A stretch of 64,000 nt of DNA from Sparassis latifolia. Its lineage: Eukaryota; Basidiomycota; Agaricomycetes; Polyporales; Sparassidaceae. Positions within the stretch are counted from its first letter, which is position 1. Each line of letters starts with the position of its first letter. Below the pieces are notes generated by a model, which did not search any database, was not told where the DNA came from, and saw only the letters and a program-made list of their open reading frames with translations. Made by a program: the position numbers and the translations under genes. The stretch lies in contig CM031556.1 in assembly GCA_018466975.1 (NCBI GenBank), forward strand, positions 620,001 to 684,000. Reading direction: 5' to 3'. Positions 1 to 11,925 of the stretch are shown here, in pieces.

Positions 1-3000
1 TAGATGCCGAGTTTGCTGGGAAATGGTCTTTGCAATCCCGACAACGGTATCAACCATCTTGTACGTATCCGTGTTGACTGGTCCTGGTCGATCGAGGATA
101 CGCATGAAAGATTGGAATCCTAGATCTTGAGCACTCCAGAATACAAACTCTCCGGTGCCACTGCGGAACTGCAGAGACTCAAGAACAGGGTCAGGCTTTG
201 ATTTAAGGATGTTGATACCAGCGGCACGAATCCAGTCCGGGAATGATACTGCATTCAACTCGGTAGCTGCCAAACCCATTCCCACAGGAAGGATCACGTT
301 GCCCAAGCTTTTGCACAATGGACAAATGTATTCTTTACGTTGAACGTTCTCAGGGTGGTTCCTGGTAGCCTGTGTCCTGTGCCGCTGTCGTATCGAACTG
401 CAATAAACATTGAAGCAATCTAAGTGCATCATATGGCTGCAGATCGAAGCATGAAGACCAAACCGGGTATACTGGGATGGAAATGCGTCGAAATTATGTG
501 AGCTTCGGGCCTTTGAGTCCCGTATCTCAGTTTCCGAAGGAGGGAAGCTAGGCATAGGAACAACCCCCAGGCTCCTGTCTAAAGACTGCGGTGCCAAGAG
601 GGCCTCGTTGATATGTACGTGGTGACCATCAGGATGACGCCGAAGTAACCTGCTAGGTTGGATGAAACCAAGTGAACCAAATGCTTTGGAAGAATTCAGT
701 TCTTCTTGACAGACAATGCAGGTGCCGTATGACATGGGGACATCTGGAGTTGTGCTGATATCCTCGTTCTCCTCATCTTCAACATCCTCCAAGTTGAAGG
801 CGACTTTAGCTTGCTGCGCTTTCATCTGCTTCATGATCGCTTCTTGTCTGGCTTTTGCAGCACGCTTCTTCGCATCCACGGGATCAGCAACTTCACCTAC
901 GGATGCGCTGACCATCCGTCGTCGTTTCAAGACCTCGTCCTGCTGATGCTCCGCGATGTGCTGCAAAATCCAGCCAGAGCGGGACTTGTACGGCTTGTAG
1001 CTGTCGTGGCACTCAAACTTGCAGAGCATGTCCAGCAAAGTCTGGCCCTCTTCGAACGGTTTGTGAGCTACCAGGCCACTGAACACCTGCGGTTGCTCTA
1101 TGACCGCAACCATGATGAGATACATGAGCTGATCCAAAATGGCCTCAGCGGAACCTGGAGAAGATCCTATCGCGTCGGTCAGAGTGAGTATGTTGTAGAT
1201 GCCGTAGAATAAGATTTGGAGAAGAGCTTCGGACTGGAAAACGGACTGCAGGGCGACATATGGACCATTGGTGATCGCCACAGGCCTTGGAACGACAACA
1301 GGATCATCCAAACCCGTCGCCTTCTTCAGTCTATTACGCAGTGTTGTTTCCACGTCCTCGCGCTTGTTCCGGGTGTAGTGGTAGAAGAAGGGGTCCACTT
1401 CGTCATACAACTCATCCTTCAGCTCGAAAATTCCGGAGTCTACTCCAGACTCGGGTGCTCTGCAATTTGCCACCTCTTTCAAGACACGTTCAAACGATAC
1501 GTCGTCCACCATTCGCTCGGTAACCCGCTTCGTCAGATCTGTGAATGTGCAGGGTCCCACAGCGAGCGCGTGGATAATCTCCCTCCTTATAGCAGAAGGA
1601 AGGGACAACTTTGTGGCAGTGGCCGTCTCGGTCAGTATTGTAATGAGGATATAGAGGAACTCTTCAACCATGCTGGACAGCTGGGAGCTATCGAAGACAG
1701 GGTGCAGCGTGGCGCCAGAGAAATATCCCAGGAGTTGGAAACGGTCAAGCATGCTGACGATGACGGTGTTTGGATCAAGAATTACCAGCGCGCTTTGCAG
1801 AAGGAACAAGTCCTGGTCGTAGCACAGTTCGCGCAGCATGAAGTCGCGGTAATGCATGAGTTGCCCCCGGATAGCAAAACCATTCCGGACCCAGAGACCA
1901 GTTCGAATCTGGGCGACCTTGGTCAAAACTAGTGATCAGGACTCGTGAGCATATTTAAGTGCCTGAAGCAATCGGAGGGTCTGACCTCGTAATGGATAAT
2001 CAATAATTGTGAGAATGGCCTGTTCACTGGCGTTGCACAAGCAAACGTCCCGCAAGCTTGACATGCCTATTGTTTGCAAGGAGTCTTCGCTGAGGATATC
2101 AATGTGCTTGAAGAGCTCCGCAAGAAACCACTGCAACGAGTGATGGAAGCTGACCCAGCCTTCCATCACGTTGAAGTCGATAATCTGGTAAGAGGCATCT
2201 CCGAAGACAGAGTTATGAAACACCACAGGTGGGAAGCGGGTGATATCTCGCTGATCATCTACCACTGCAGATACGACCAGTATGTGGTGCATGACAGTGG
2301 TGATCGCGGCCACTAATTCGGCCACAGTCGCTCTTGAGAATGCTTCTCCATAGACTTTGATGACTCGAGAGAGCGAAAGTGTGACATTGAACATACTGAT
2401 CCACGCATCTGTTTCGTACTCGACGTGGCTGCTAACAGCACGCTTGTTCGGATTGACGCACATGAAGATCTGACATGTCTTGCACAACTGCGTGATAAAT
2501 TCACGATTGTGAGCGATCAGCTGCTGCACTGGTTCGTTATGGCAGAGGTAACGCAGGTCACTGAAGACAGGCATGAATCGTTTGGACTTGAACGGAAATG
2601 TGTCGACATCAATCTCCGCGTTGGGATCGGCCGGGAACACGATCCTCTTGTCCTGAATTTGATTGGTGAAGAAGGCACCGATGATAGCAAGTAATCGGGG
2701 TATGAGGTTGTGTTGCCGGACAATGTAGAGGGCGACAGACGGGACAGTGAACAACTGCAAAGCGAAATACTTGATTGACGTCTCCGCTTCACGATCCACC
2801 AAGAGATAGGTATCAATAATGCGGGTGTACACGTTAGCGAAGTGAGATGCTGATGATACAAAGCTGCAGTTTACTCGACAAAAAATGTGTAGTCATGCTC
2901 ACCGACTGCTATCTTGTGTTCATGGCCAAGACTAAGGATGGAGGCATATATTTCCTTCAGATTCAAACGAGGTTTCTTCCATAACTTGTGATGGTACAGG

Positions 3001-4309
3001 AAGAACCAGTCGATCCTTGAAGGGTCGTGAACGCCTGCTAAGAGCTTACCAACATCCTGCTGAGAAAGCAAAGCGTAGTTCCTCCTAGTGGATAATAACT
3101 CCGAAGCAATCACTTCTCGCATCACCAACGCATCTGATCCAAGTCGGCTGCGTGTGAGATCGAGTAACCATTCAATGATCACAGCAGCCACCTGTTCGCG
3201 GAAGGTATCGTATGCTCGCCGGACGGTGACACCAAGGTCAATCTGCGATATGGTATGTGCAATCTCCAGAAGGCGTGAGGCATTGCTGTTCATGTCCACG
3301 ATTTCACGGCCTTGCTCGTCAATGCGCTCGACAATCTCGGAGGCCTCTTCTCTGGAGCGATTGGCAAGATCGCGCAGCAACTGAGTGAGCTCCTCGAACG
3401 AATGCTTGTCATCACTCCAGATAATAGCGCAGAACTGGTCTCTCATCATTGGGTCCCCTGAAAGCTGCGCTCGTAAGTCGATTTCGGTTGCAGGGACATA
3501 GGTCTCGTCTGGGGAGTAATCCAATGTGTCCAGGACGAAGTCAAGGGCGTACGCCACGGTCCTGCTCATCGTATCTCGAAGTTCCGGGGGTACTGATACC
3601 CTCAGAGGATAGTCCTTGACTGGGGAAACATCTTGTGCTGATATCACTTTGGAAGCGGTTCTAGGAGGAGTCTGTAATGTTCCGGCAATGAAAGTGCTCA
3701 AATACTCGGCAACTTCAGGAGAAACCGGATGGAAGGGGCAATCAATGGGGACAAGCCATGCCTCAATATCGCCACAGTCACAGCATCCGCCAGATTGTTG
3801 AGCAATGAAGAAGCTGACATTGTGGTTAGCATGATCGGTGGCTTCAAAGCATTTTGAGCATAGGACACAGCTATCATCCAGAGCGCAATCTCTAGAACAA
3901 CGCAGGAATTACGACATGTCAGAAGAGTACAGCTTTGATCTTGAACTCACTTGCAACGAAAGCAGCTTTCGCCCTTCTTGAAGATGTGTCCACATGGTCT
4001 GCCCGGGACTGGAGGAAGCTCCTTCTGTGATCCGGAACTGACCTGAACCTCGCTCAAAGTCGCATGCAGTGGAAGACTAGAATTCGAGTTGGGCAAGAAT
4101 AGATGCGCGTAAGGGCCCCAGAAAGCGTCATATAGTTCGGAAAGAATCTCAGCTCGAGTCGCAGGAGTAAAGACGTATTTGCGCGATCCTGGCATGGTTT
4201 CTAACGCAAACCGAAGGCGAGACAGAGGGTCTGAGCGGGAGAGTGGCTCTGAAGGGCGATGCATTGAACTAAGCAGCTTGGTAGGAAAGAGAGATGAGAG
4301 ACCAGACAT
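1..4309 (-). CDS. UBR1: UBR1-type E3 ubiquitin ligase (N-recognin), 3' end outside window
   Basis: E3 ligase of the Arg/N-degron pathway, which recognises destabilising N-termini and ubiquitinates their owners with an E2. Four exons are seen: 4309-3951, 3891-2903, 2849-1986 and 1928-1; introns are 53-59 nt and phases match, giving 1380 codons before the window edge. A UBR-box zinc finger starts near residue 105 (CGHIFKKGESCFRCK, continued over intron 1 by CALDDSCVLCSKC and CCDCGDIEAW). A ClpS-like N-domain follows (FCAIIWSDDKHSFEEL, then EEASEIVERIDEQGREIV). Exon 4 opens with a region typical of UBR1/2 (QIRTGLWVRNG) and later has a RING-H2 (CIVCQEEL ... HMMHLDCF ... YICPLCKSLGNVILP). The start is chosen for its CCACCATG context and because it precedes the UBR box. 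Both type 1 and type 2 recognition domains are present. No breaks are seen, so the copy looks functional. Confidence 0.93.
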
Positions 4310-4715
4310 GGTGGCCTCGAGATGGGTGAAGTATATGTATCCTTGGCGCCTAACGACGGAAACATACTGTTACTAGCGCTCAAAGAGATGTATTGCACAG
4401 GTAAGAACCTTCTTCAATATACAACACCCTCGAGAGGGTATAAAATGAGGCTAGACTGTGAACACGGGCTGAGCAAAGCACTCTCTGGCGACTCCATAGC
4501 TGAATGGTCGCGTCGGGTGGGATCCCAGCGAAATGTATGTACTGTGGCCACTCATCAAGTAAATACATCAGATCTAGAGTGGTAGACTAAGAATCAATTC
4601 ATCTTACACTTGCTACTCAACGAAGAACAAAGAAGAGGAGCGGCCAGTTTGAACTAGAGATATTTGGGGGAAACCAGGCGCGCGCCATGCAAACACTTTC
4701 TTACACACCCTCATC
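4310..4715. promoter_or_regulatory. divergent intergenic region UBR1 / TRS33
   Basis: 406 bp between the divergent starts of the UBR1 and TRS33 genes, so both promoters must lie here or in the 5' leaders. A TATAAAA lies at 4439-4445, about 270 bp upstream of the TRS33 start. That is far for a TATA box unless the leader is long, so its role is uncertain. No other gene is visible. Confidence 0.5.
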
Positions 4716-5692
4716 ATGTCGGCGAGAACATCCTTCCAAAGCTCCGCTTCTGCCATAAATCCGCCTCCCTCTTCCACCGCAGTCGTGCCAACCCTAAATG
4801 CACTCTCAGATCCCGTTGTCTGTCAGATAGACGGGCCGACCATGGATTATCTCTTGATCGAAGTAGTCAACGCCCTTCGCGCATCCTCCGTCGTGGCCGC
4901 AAATCGTGCGAGGAAAATAGAGCATGAAATGATTGAAGCTGGTTTGATCCCAGCTCCTGTTCCCGTCCTGCCGGTTTCAAAGGATGCGCCGAGAGATTCG
5001 GTTCGGAGCAATGTGTCCCGCGGCTTCAAGGCAGCTGGAGAGGACGATGAAGAGGCCGTACAGGTCCGTCTGGAAGCAATAGGTATGCATGTCGGTGCAA
5101 ATTTAACTGAGCGGTAAGTCTCTACGAGCAGTCCGTGGTCAGTATGTCCCGCGCCGGGATAACCAATGTCATCTCTCGTCGCAGACTGTGCCACGACCGT
5201 CCACTGTTCTCCGATACACTGGATGCCGTGAAGTTCATTTGCAAAGATCTTTGGGCGGCGTGCTGGGACAAACAGGTGGATAATCTACGGACGAATCACA
5301 GAGTCTGTCTCTTCGTTCAGAGAGTGTATTCTGTGTCCACATCTGATATCTTTCAGGGAATTTATGTACTTCAAGACAATGCATTCAAGCCAATCTCGCG
5401 TATCTCTGGATGGGAGGGCCGTGAAGATGCACAGAAGAAAGCCAAGCTAGTGCGTATGACGACGCTACCCGACCTGCAGTTCCCTTACATTGCCGCCCGC
5501 ATACTAGTATGTCGCCATGCCCGCAGGTATCATACGAGGCGCACTGTCCAGGTTAGGTTTCCAGAGTGCCGTAGTGCCGGAAGTAACAGCATTACCACAA
5601 TGTAAGTGTGCCGACATACGTCTCTGTGAACTTACGGCGGATGTGATGTGCTTGTAGGCACATTTCAGCTCAAGCTTCCGAAAACAGCATGA
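4716..5692 (+). CDS. TRS33: TRAPP complex subunit Trs33 / TRAPPC6
   Basis: Small Bet3-family subunit of the TRAPP tethering complexes, which activate Ypt/Rab GTPases at the Golgi. Five exons are proposed: 4716-5113, 5185-5302, 5357-5449, 5508-5601 and 5658-5692; phases match and give 245 aa. Family hallmarks are DAVKFICKDLWAACW, DKQVDNLRTNHR joined over intron 2 to GIYVLQDN, AMPAGIIRGALSRLGFQS, and the C-terminal CTFQLKLPKTA. Residues 1-120 are a less conserved fungal extension with a proline/serine start and an acidic stretch. Intron 2 begins GTCTGT, a weak donor, but the joined protein matches the family exactly. The gene is divergent from UBR1 and ends 57 bp from the end of UTP18. Confidence 0.93.
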
Positions 5693-5749
5693 GAGGACAA
5701 CGCCGGAGCCTCGAAGTCCAAACAGATTGGACCTTGCATAAGCACGTCA

Positions 5750-7654
5750 TCATTGCGGAGAAAAATCGCTAAGATGATACAGCAATACGCGACCTCGATT
5801 GTTTCCAACGGCCACGTACTCACTCCCGCTTGAGAAGTCGACACTAGTGACGTGCCCTATGGGAGTACTGGATGTAGGCCAATTCGAGAATGTCGTCATG
5901 GAAGAGAGATGGATCTGCATGGCACGCGACTCAGAAATTGTGGACAAGCACACCATAACCGTAGAACCATACCATGCGCATCTGATCCTTCTTGGTGTTG
6001 CTCGCAATCGCTAGTAGCTGTGAATCGTGATTGAAGCAGAGTGACGTTATCGATGTGGTGAGGTTGCCTATTGATTTCAGCGGCTTCGCTCTCTGAGTAT
6101 CCGAGGATAGGACCCGACTAGAATCGTATACGTTGACCAATCCTGTATGAGAACTGCGACGATGTTTAGTGCGAAAAGATAACGATAGTTTCCAGCCTTA
6201 CCCTATTGCAACATATTGGCCTGCTCGATCCCCGCTAAGAATGCGGCTTCCGAAGCCGCCGTCATCTCTCCATCGCCGTATGCACCGCCGTTCGCCAACG
6301 TTCCAGACATACACCTGAGCATCTTCTCCTAAAGTCATCAGGTCCCCCCTCGACCACCACAGAGATTTGACTGCCGCGTTCATTTTGACGTTCCCGACCA
6401 CTTGCCCTTGACCTGATCGCCAATCAACAAGGTGGACATATCCTCTACGGCCAGCGACTGCGAGAATTTCGCCAGAAGGATTGAAGGAGCACACCTCCAT
6501 ACTCGCATCTTGTGACGCTGGGTTGGCACTGGAGAACGTCGTACCCCATAACCCTCGCGGTGAGCGATGCATATCGCCTGACTGAAGATCATATACATAG
6601 TAAAATGGTCTTGGGCCTGTGAGAAGTATTGAGGTACCACTGGGATGGAAGTGAGCCGTGGTAAGTGGGAGGGAAGGTATGTGAATCGTTTGGAGATGCG
6701 GATTGGTATGACCGTCGACCTGCACTAATATTAACAACGATGGACTGAAGACGAATGATACACGCACGTTGAACAAACGTAGACGTCGATCGGAACTAGC
6801 AGTAAGCAGCACCGGGACACGACGTGAGGGGTGAAACTTGACTGCTTTAAGTTCGCCGTCAGACTTCGCTGTGATGTTAGCGTCGCGTAGACGCTGTATA
6901 GTAAGCGTGCCCGGAGAGAGAACCTTCCCCTTATGCGAGCGTGACACTACTCCATTGGTAGCAGACAGCAGTTCCGACAGTTCTTCCTCGTCTGATACAG
7001 ATTCCAGAGAATCTGAAGATCTCCTCCGTTTAGCGGTCTGTCCAAGAGCGTTCTTGCGGGCATTCATCACCCAGTCGGGGGTGGGATTAACCTTCTCGAA
7101 TTGACGTCTGAGCCGTCTCTCGTACTCTTTTCCACCGACCGCATCTTCGGACAATGCGTCGCGAAGTTTGCGGAGGCGTTGGTTCGTTACGAGAGAGAGA
7201 TTGAGGGTTGTGTCATCCGAGTCATCCCATGGCGAAGTCTTGCTATCCAAATGGGACTCCCGCGTTCCTCCACGTATCAATGTGTGTGCTGAAGCCTCCT
7301 CGTTAAGTAATTCTTCTCCTACTTCACTGGAGCCTTCGCCAACAGTGTCGTCGACAAAGAAGAGCTGTGCAATCATTAACGTCAGAAGGGGCACAGGAAC
7401 TCAGAACTCACGTCGGTGTCCATAAGGTTTTGGAACACCTTATCTCCCGTTCTGTCATCCTGATACGGTGGCTCATACGCATCATACGCGTCGTCCTCGT
7501 CACGAACTGTATATGCTGTTCCAAACAACAGACTCTCTAGCCGCCTTTCCTCGTCGTCTTCGCTTCCATCATCCGAATGAGTGGAACCGAGCGGTTTCGT
7601 TGCTTCTGAAGCTCCGGTTACGGTCCTTTGTCGTTTTCGAGACTGCTTTGGCAT
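5750..7654 (-). CDS. UTP18: U3 small nucleolar RNA-associated protein Utp18 (WD40)
   Basis: WD40 component of the UtpB part of the small-subunit processome, needed for 18S rRNA processing in the nucleolus. Five exons: 7654-7412, 7364-6768, 6719-6202, 6153-5973 and 5914-5750; introns are 47-58 nt, phases match, and the product is 567 aa. The N-terminal 240 residues are charged and basic/acidic (MPKQSRKRQR start, KRRRSSDSLESVSDEEE). The propeller follows, with the Utp18-typical VKFHPSRRVPVLLTASSDRR, RLFNVDGHTNPHLQ across intron 2, and the end SNWPTSSTPIGHVTSVDFS then NNRGRVLLYHL. Intron 2 is 48 nt, so reading through it keeps frame, but removing it restores the family sequence. It is tail to tail with TRS33 and looks intact. 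Confidence 0.94.
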
Positions 7655-7799
7655 GTCATGTAGTGGTGAAGACCAGCAAAAGAACAGTATGTGCAGTATG
7701 AGCCATGTATTGGTCTCCAAAAAAACTGAGCACGTGTCGCGGTGTGCGGTCTGTTTGTCCTTGTTATGGTTCCACCAAGCGGTATGTCTCCGTCGCCAC

Positions 7800-8100
7800 C
7801 TGATCGTCCCACGATCAGACACTACACCACCAGACGAGCCGGGTACCGGGCGGATACCGGGTCCGAAAAGGTTTGGCCGGTACACGCCCAACCCTGTCTG
7901 GGCTGATCCACCTACCTGGAGCGCCAGCGTGATCTGAGCTGATGGAAAGCCTGGCCGGCGGCTTATCCCACACCTGAGGATGGCCTGATCGGTGTTCGGC
8001 TTATGGAGACATCCTGCCACCCCTTACGAAAAGCGACGCGAGCCAGGTCTCTGTCACCTCTCGAAATCGGGAGGTTATCTAAGGCTCATCGGGGTATGCT
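7800..8100. repeat. GC-rich dispersed-repeat terminus upstream of UTP18
   Basis: Contains TCCCACGATCAGACACTA (from about 7808) followed by CACCACCAGACGAGCCGGGTACC and KpnI-like GGTACC/GGATACC blocks. The same 18-mer occurs in reverse complement near 31995, and the second block in reverse complement near 10620, each at one edge of a related repeat. I read this as a fragment or end of that repeat family lying just upstream of UTP18. No coding potential is evident. Confidence 0.5.
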
Positions 8101-8460
8101 CCTCACTTTAGATAGAAGAATTATGTTGTGTACTTGTTTCAAATAAGTAGACATTGGCAGCTATGGTCTCAAAAGGACCTGAATTGACTTAGCTGACGGG
8201 CCACCCAAGAGAAGATTTGACTTCAGGCTTGCTTTGACTGCATCCACAGCCGACCATGCCGTGCTCGCCTGGAGCAAGCGAGCGGAGTTGAAAAGTCATC
8301 AATATATCTTCTCGAAGGCACCGTCTCACGTTCCGACCACCTCTTCCTTTGAGCCCACAATGTTCTCTCGAGCTCATTCATAATCTCGTTGACTTTTCAC
8401 CCTAAGGCGGTGGCGATGGAGTCAGTAAGTACATCATTTGTTTACTCAATGCTGTGCCTT

Positions 8461-8700
8461 GACGAACACGCCCAGAAGGTGGTGGTGGCGGCGCAGGCGG
8501 CGGGCAAGTTCGCGGCGGAGAAAGTTGTGCCGCTGGAGGTGATGTGAGTGGGAGACTTCGGCTTGGGGGCCAGCACTGCGGTTCGTTCTCCTTTTTGTGG
8601 GCTGCAGCGGGACCAAACTGACCTGGCCTTCGACAAACAGAATGTTTTGAGGGGGCGGTTTGCACTCTGCGCGAGGTTGTGAAAGGTATGCCCTGCCATC
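8461..8700 (+). pseudogene. possible relic of a thiolase-like gene
   Basis: 8461-8543 reads DEHAQKVVVAAQAAGKFAAE and then KVVPLEV, which resembles the thiolase segment with AQAAGKF followed by EIVPV. A good intron follows (GTGAGT at 8544, CTGCAG ending 8607), but the sequence after it does not continue as a thiolase in any frame I could read, and nothing thiolase-like precedes it. At best a short exon relic; the similarity could be chance in an alanine-rich stretch. Confidence 0.22.
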
Positions 8701-9214
8701 ACAGCCGGCATGACTCGTGTGATCGGTACTGACGCCTCACCACCCCGGATTCGTATATTTTTTTCATTGACATTTGCAGCACAACTTGCATCCACGGTTG
8801 CCAGGATATTTTTTGTTATGTAATTAGACATATTGTGTAGTTGAGGCAACAAATATATTTCGGTGCAAATTATTTTTTCTGTATGTTTTGAAGTCACCGC
8901 CAGGCCTGGGCGATCGGCAAGCACAAAACCAGTCGACCCGAACAAACTGTTGCGAACAGCCTGCTTGGCGGTTAACAATTATTCGGCTGCACGGAATTCA
9001 AGATCCGTGAGCTGGCTGGCGTGGTGCTGAATGGTCAGCTTAGCTAGACCCCTTCGATTGCCTGCCCATCAGAGGTGGGCCTCGAGAGGGTCCCGGGATA
9101 TGCGTATTCACTCTCTGGCTAAGGTCATCCGGACGTTTCCGCAGCATCCTCTGGCACCACCCATCATCTTATCGGTTTTAGCTGATTGCCAGCCCTCCAA
9201 GGGACGGCCGTGTA
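8701..9214. other. no gene recognised
   Basis: Ordinary-composition sequence between the possible thiolase relic and the repeat field. One long minus-strand reading frame crosses it but has no recognisable motif and no splice-supported extension. Nothing else is supported. Confidence 0.4.
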
Positions 9215-10640
9215 CTTAGCCTGTAACCGCTGATTACATACCGTGCATCTAATGGGTAACTATAATCAACTAACCATTCGTTACATGGACTAAGATACCT
9301 GTCATTTACCTGCCGTAGATACTTTGTAGTGACCCACTAATTATCCTCTATGTAACTGGCAGTTACCGCCTGGTGGCAGGGGACAACTACCAGGCAGGCA
9401 ACCGGACTTGGGTACCTGACGGGTACCCAGAGCTGGTTATCCACTGGGTATCCAGCGGATACCCAGCGGATAACTGTGCAGCAGCATGCCAGCAAGTACT
9501 TGTCTACATAGTGCTATATACAAACAAATTACTGTCTATGTACTGGTGATAATGAGCAAGTACGATCGCGGGCACTCTCTGAGGGATCCATCCCGCTGCA
9601 GCCTGTCGCTGTCCACGTCGCTGTTGCCATCGGCCGCCGGCATCGCTATCGGCCCAAGCACTCCTTGCAATGTTTCTGCGAGGGTGAAAAAAAGTACTTT
9701 TGAGATCTTGGGATTCTAAGAAAATTAATACTCACTAGCAAGCTAAATAAGTGTGATATAGAAGAGAAAACTCGAGTGCGCAAGAAACTGGAATGAGTCG
9801 GGAGAGTTGAGAAGTTGAGCTCATCCCGCCATTTATTGGGCCTTGTTTGGCTTGTTCAAATACACGGGCGTCTTTGACTTCACGATTTCTGACTGCTCAC
9901 TCTCATGCTCATTTGACACATTGTCTCGCGACATCCCTTCCTTGCGACACCCAATTTTGTGCTTCTGATTTTCACACATCTATGAAGTGACTCCATTGAC
10001 ATGCAAACACCCAAGGGAGCAACACTAGTATCCACAAGACTTCGTGCGAGGCATGCCATATCACATTAATTGGTGAGTTGTTAAATCCTTACTACAGCGG
10101 CATTTCTCTTAGCACAAAACTCATAGCATGCAGCGGCAAGGCTACTTACTAGCTTCTGTACCTACTCCCACTGCGCACCTTGCCCTACCCTCTCGCCTCC
10201 CGCCACCTTCTGCCGACGTGCTATTCCTCTCACTTGCGTTCCAGCCCTATCCACTTCCGACATTTTAATTTACATGCTATGTATTCCTCTACAGTACTGT
10301 AGTGTAGCAATGTTGTGCAATTGTATGTGATATAACCTGCCTCTTGTGATCACATCCAGGTCACACGATAGATACTTGCGAGGTGCTCAGCGGGTACCGA
10401 CATGGTATCCAGCTCCAGATACCCACTGGGTATTCAGAGCCAGCTACCGGTCAGGTACCCACCGGGTACATTATGGATACTCCCGGTTTACTTGGTGGAC
10501 AGCCATTATTGGTTACACTACAGTTAACTATATTATTTGCTCGGTAGGTACTGTGTCAAAACCCTCTGATGGGTAACCGACGGTTAACTACCAGGTAACC
10601 TCGGTCTTGGTTATCCGTCCGGTACCCGGCTCGTCTGGTG
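9215..10640. repeat. GGTAACC/GGTATCC-rich repeat field
   Basis: Two clusters of GGTTACC, GGGTATCC and GGTACCC words (about 9215-9480 and 10370-10620) lie in opposite senses around a middle of ordinary sequence. This looks like a degenerate element with inverted ends, but no clean terminal repeat or target duplication could be fixed by eye. No coding sequence is supported. Confidence 0.4.
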
Positions 10641-10965
10641 GTGTAATTAGTACCGGTAGTCTGATGCATGTGACCCCTCCTATTAGTGTTGATCTCCCCT
10701 TATCCTCTTGCCCGTGGATACTGCGCTGGAGACCGTTGGGACTTAAGCCTGCCCGCTGCAGAGCCTCAGCACTCGGCATTGCCCATGGTGCTGGGACTTG
10801 GTTCCCACCCTGTCTGTATGATCCCGACGCCTCGGCTTCTTGCTCCACCCACGTGCTGCCCTCGAAGGCACTCCCCGCCCTGCCCGATGCGTGCTACTTG
10901 GCTGTCCGCCCGCCGCCTCTCACTCACCGCTTCTCTCTCGCCGCCTCCCTCGCAGGCGTACATGT
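10640..10965 (+). repeat. dispersed GC-rich repeat, copy 1 (5' part)
   Basis: From TAATTAGTACCGGTAG through ATTAGTGTTGATCTCC to the CTCTCACTCACCGC region, this matches the reverse complement of about 31690-31990 over some 300 bp with few differences, many of them C/T. The 3' half of the longer copy is absent here but appears at 23650-23975. Long open frames inside it are by-products of GC-rich repeat sequence. Confidence 0.75.
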
Positions 10966-11925
10966 CATATTGTTGCATAATATACCTAGGACTATAAGCC
11001 AAGTGTGATGCATATTAACCTATAGTCATAGCACGGTCTATGCATGCATCAGATTGTGCATTCAGGATGCATACTCATGTGTGGTGGATGCATCATGGTA
11101 TGCATAGGCGGAAGCGCACCCCTTTTCCTTTGGATTTGCTATTCTTAGCTCAATCTTCTTTAGGCCATCCTTCCGCTCACCGCTGGGCGCTCAACCTGCC
11201 CTCTAGCACTGCCACCCGCCTCCTTCCTGCTTCAGCACCCTTCGGTCCCTTATTACTCGATCTCATATCTCTGTAGGATCTTCTTAGATCTTCTCCATCT
11301 TTGGTTGATCTGTCTTCGCCCTGTTCACATGACTGGACTGGATGGCTTGTGCTTCCTTGCGCACTGGGCGTTGAGTAAAGTCATGCACTTACATGCCCGA
11401 GGATCGGACTATGAGTCCAGAGTAAGAGATGTTATTCTTTTCTTACTACTTTATTTTTGTTGTCTGTTGACGGTCCCTAAGTTCATGTGATTGGGTGCAG
11501 TGCCACCCGTCGTGGTCTTCCTCGACACACAGTGCATGACTGGGCCAGAGAGACTGCGATCTCTTCTGTCAGTTTCTCCCTTCAGGATTAAAGGCCTAGT
11601 TGCACAGATCTTACCCACTGCCACACCGACACCAGGCAAGGGTATTTTCAACAGAGTACTCGAGTGAGAGTATTTTAACCTTAGCGCGTCGCGAAGTTTA
11701 AAGTTGAAAACAAATAATATATTTGTTCACAACCATGCTACTAAGGTATTTTTCTATCAAGATGGTTCACTATGGAGGCTACCGAAGACGACGTACACAA
11801 GACAAGACATCAAGATGATCAAGAATACAAGAAGTACAAGAAGTCATATGGAGTGGCTGCAACAGCACCAAGATTACTACGTGAGACTCACCAGAGCAGC
11901 CAGACTAGAACCACGGTCGCACTCA
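10966..11925. repeat. ATGCAT-palindrome repeats and unassigned sequence
   Basis: About 11005-11110 is dense in TGCATGCAT/GATGCATAC palindromic words, a motif also seen at 13736-13760, 22620-22850 and 23470-23630, so probably a small palindromic repeat family. From 11130 to 11925 I see pyrimidine-rich and AT-rich sequence with no supported gene. Confidence 0.4.

Noticed and set aside
811..1932. Two long plus-strand frames opposite exon 4 of UBR1
   Set aside because: The minus strand encodes a continuous UBR1 sequence with RING motif and matching intron phases; the plus frames have no recognisable content.
8442..8978. 178-codon minus-strand open frame
   Set aside because: No motif, no conserved start, Pro-rich part is opposite the Ala/Val stretch; kept only as unassigned sequence.
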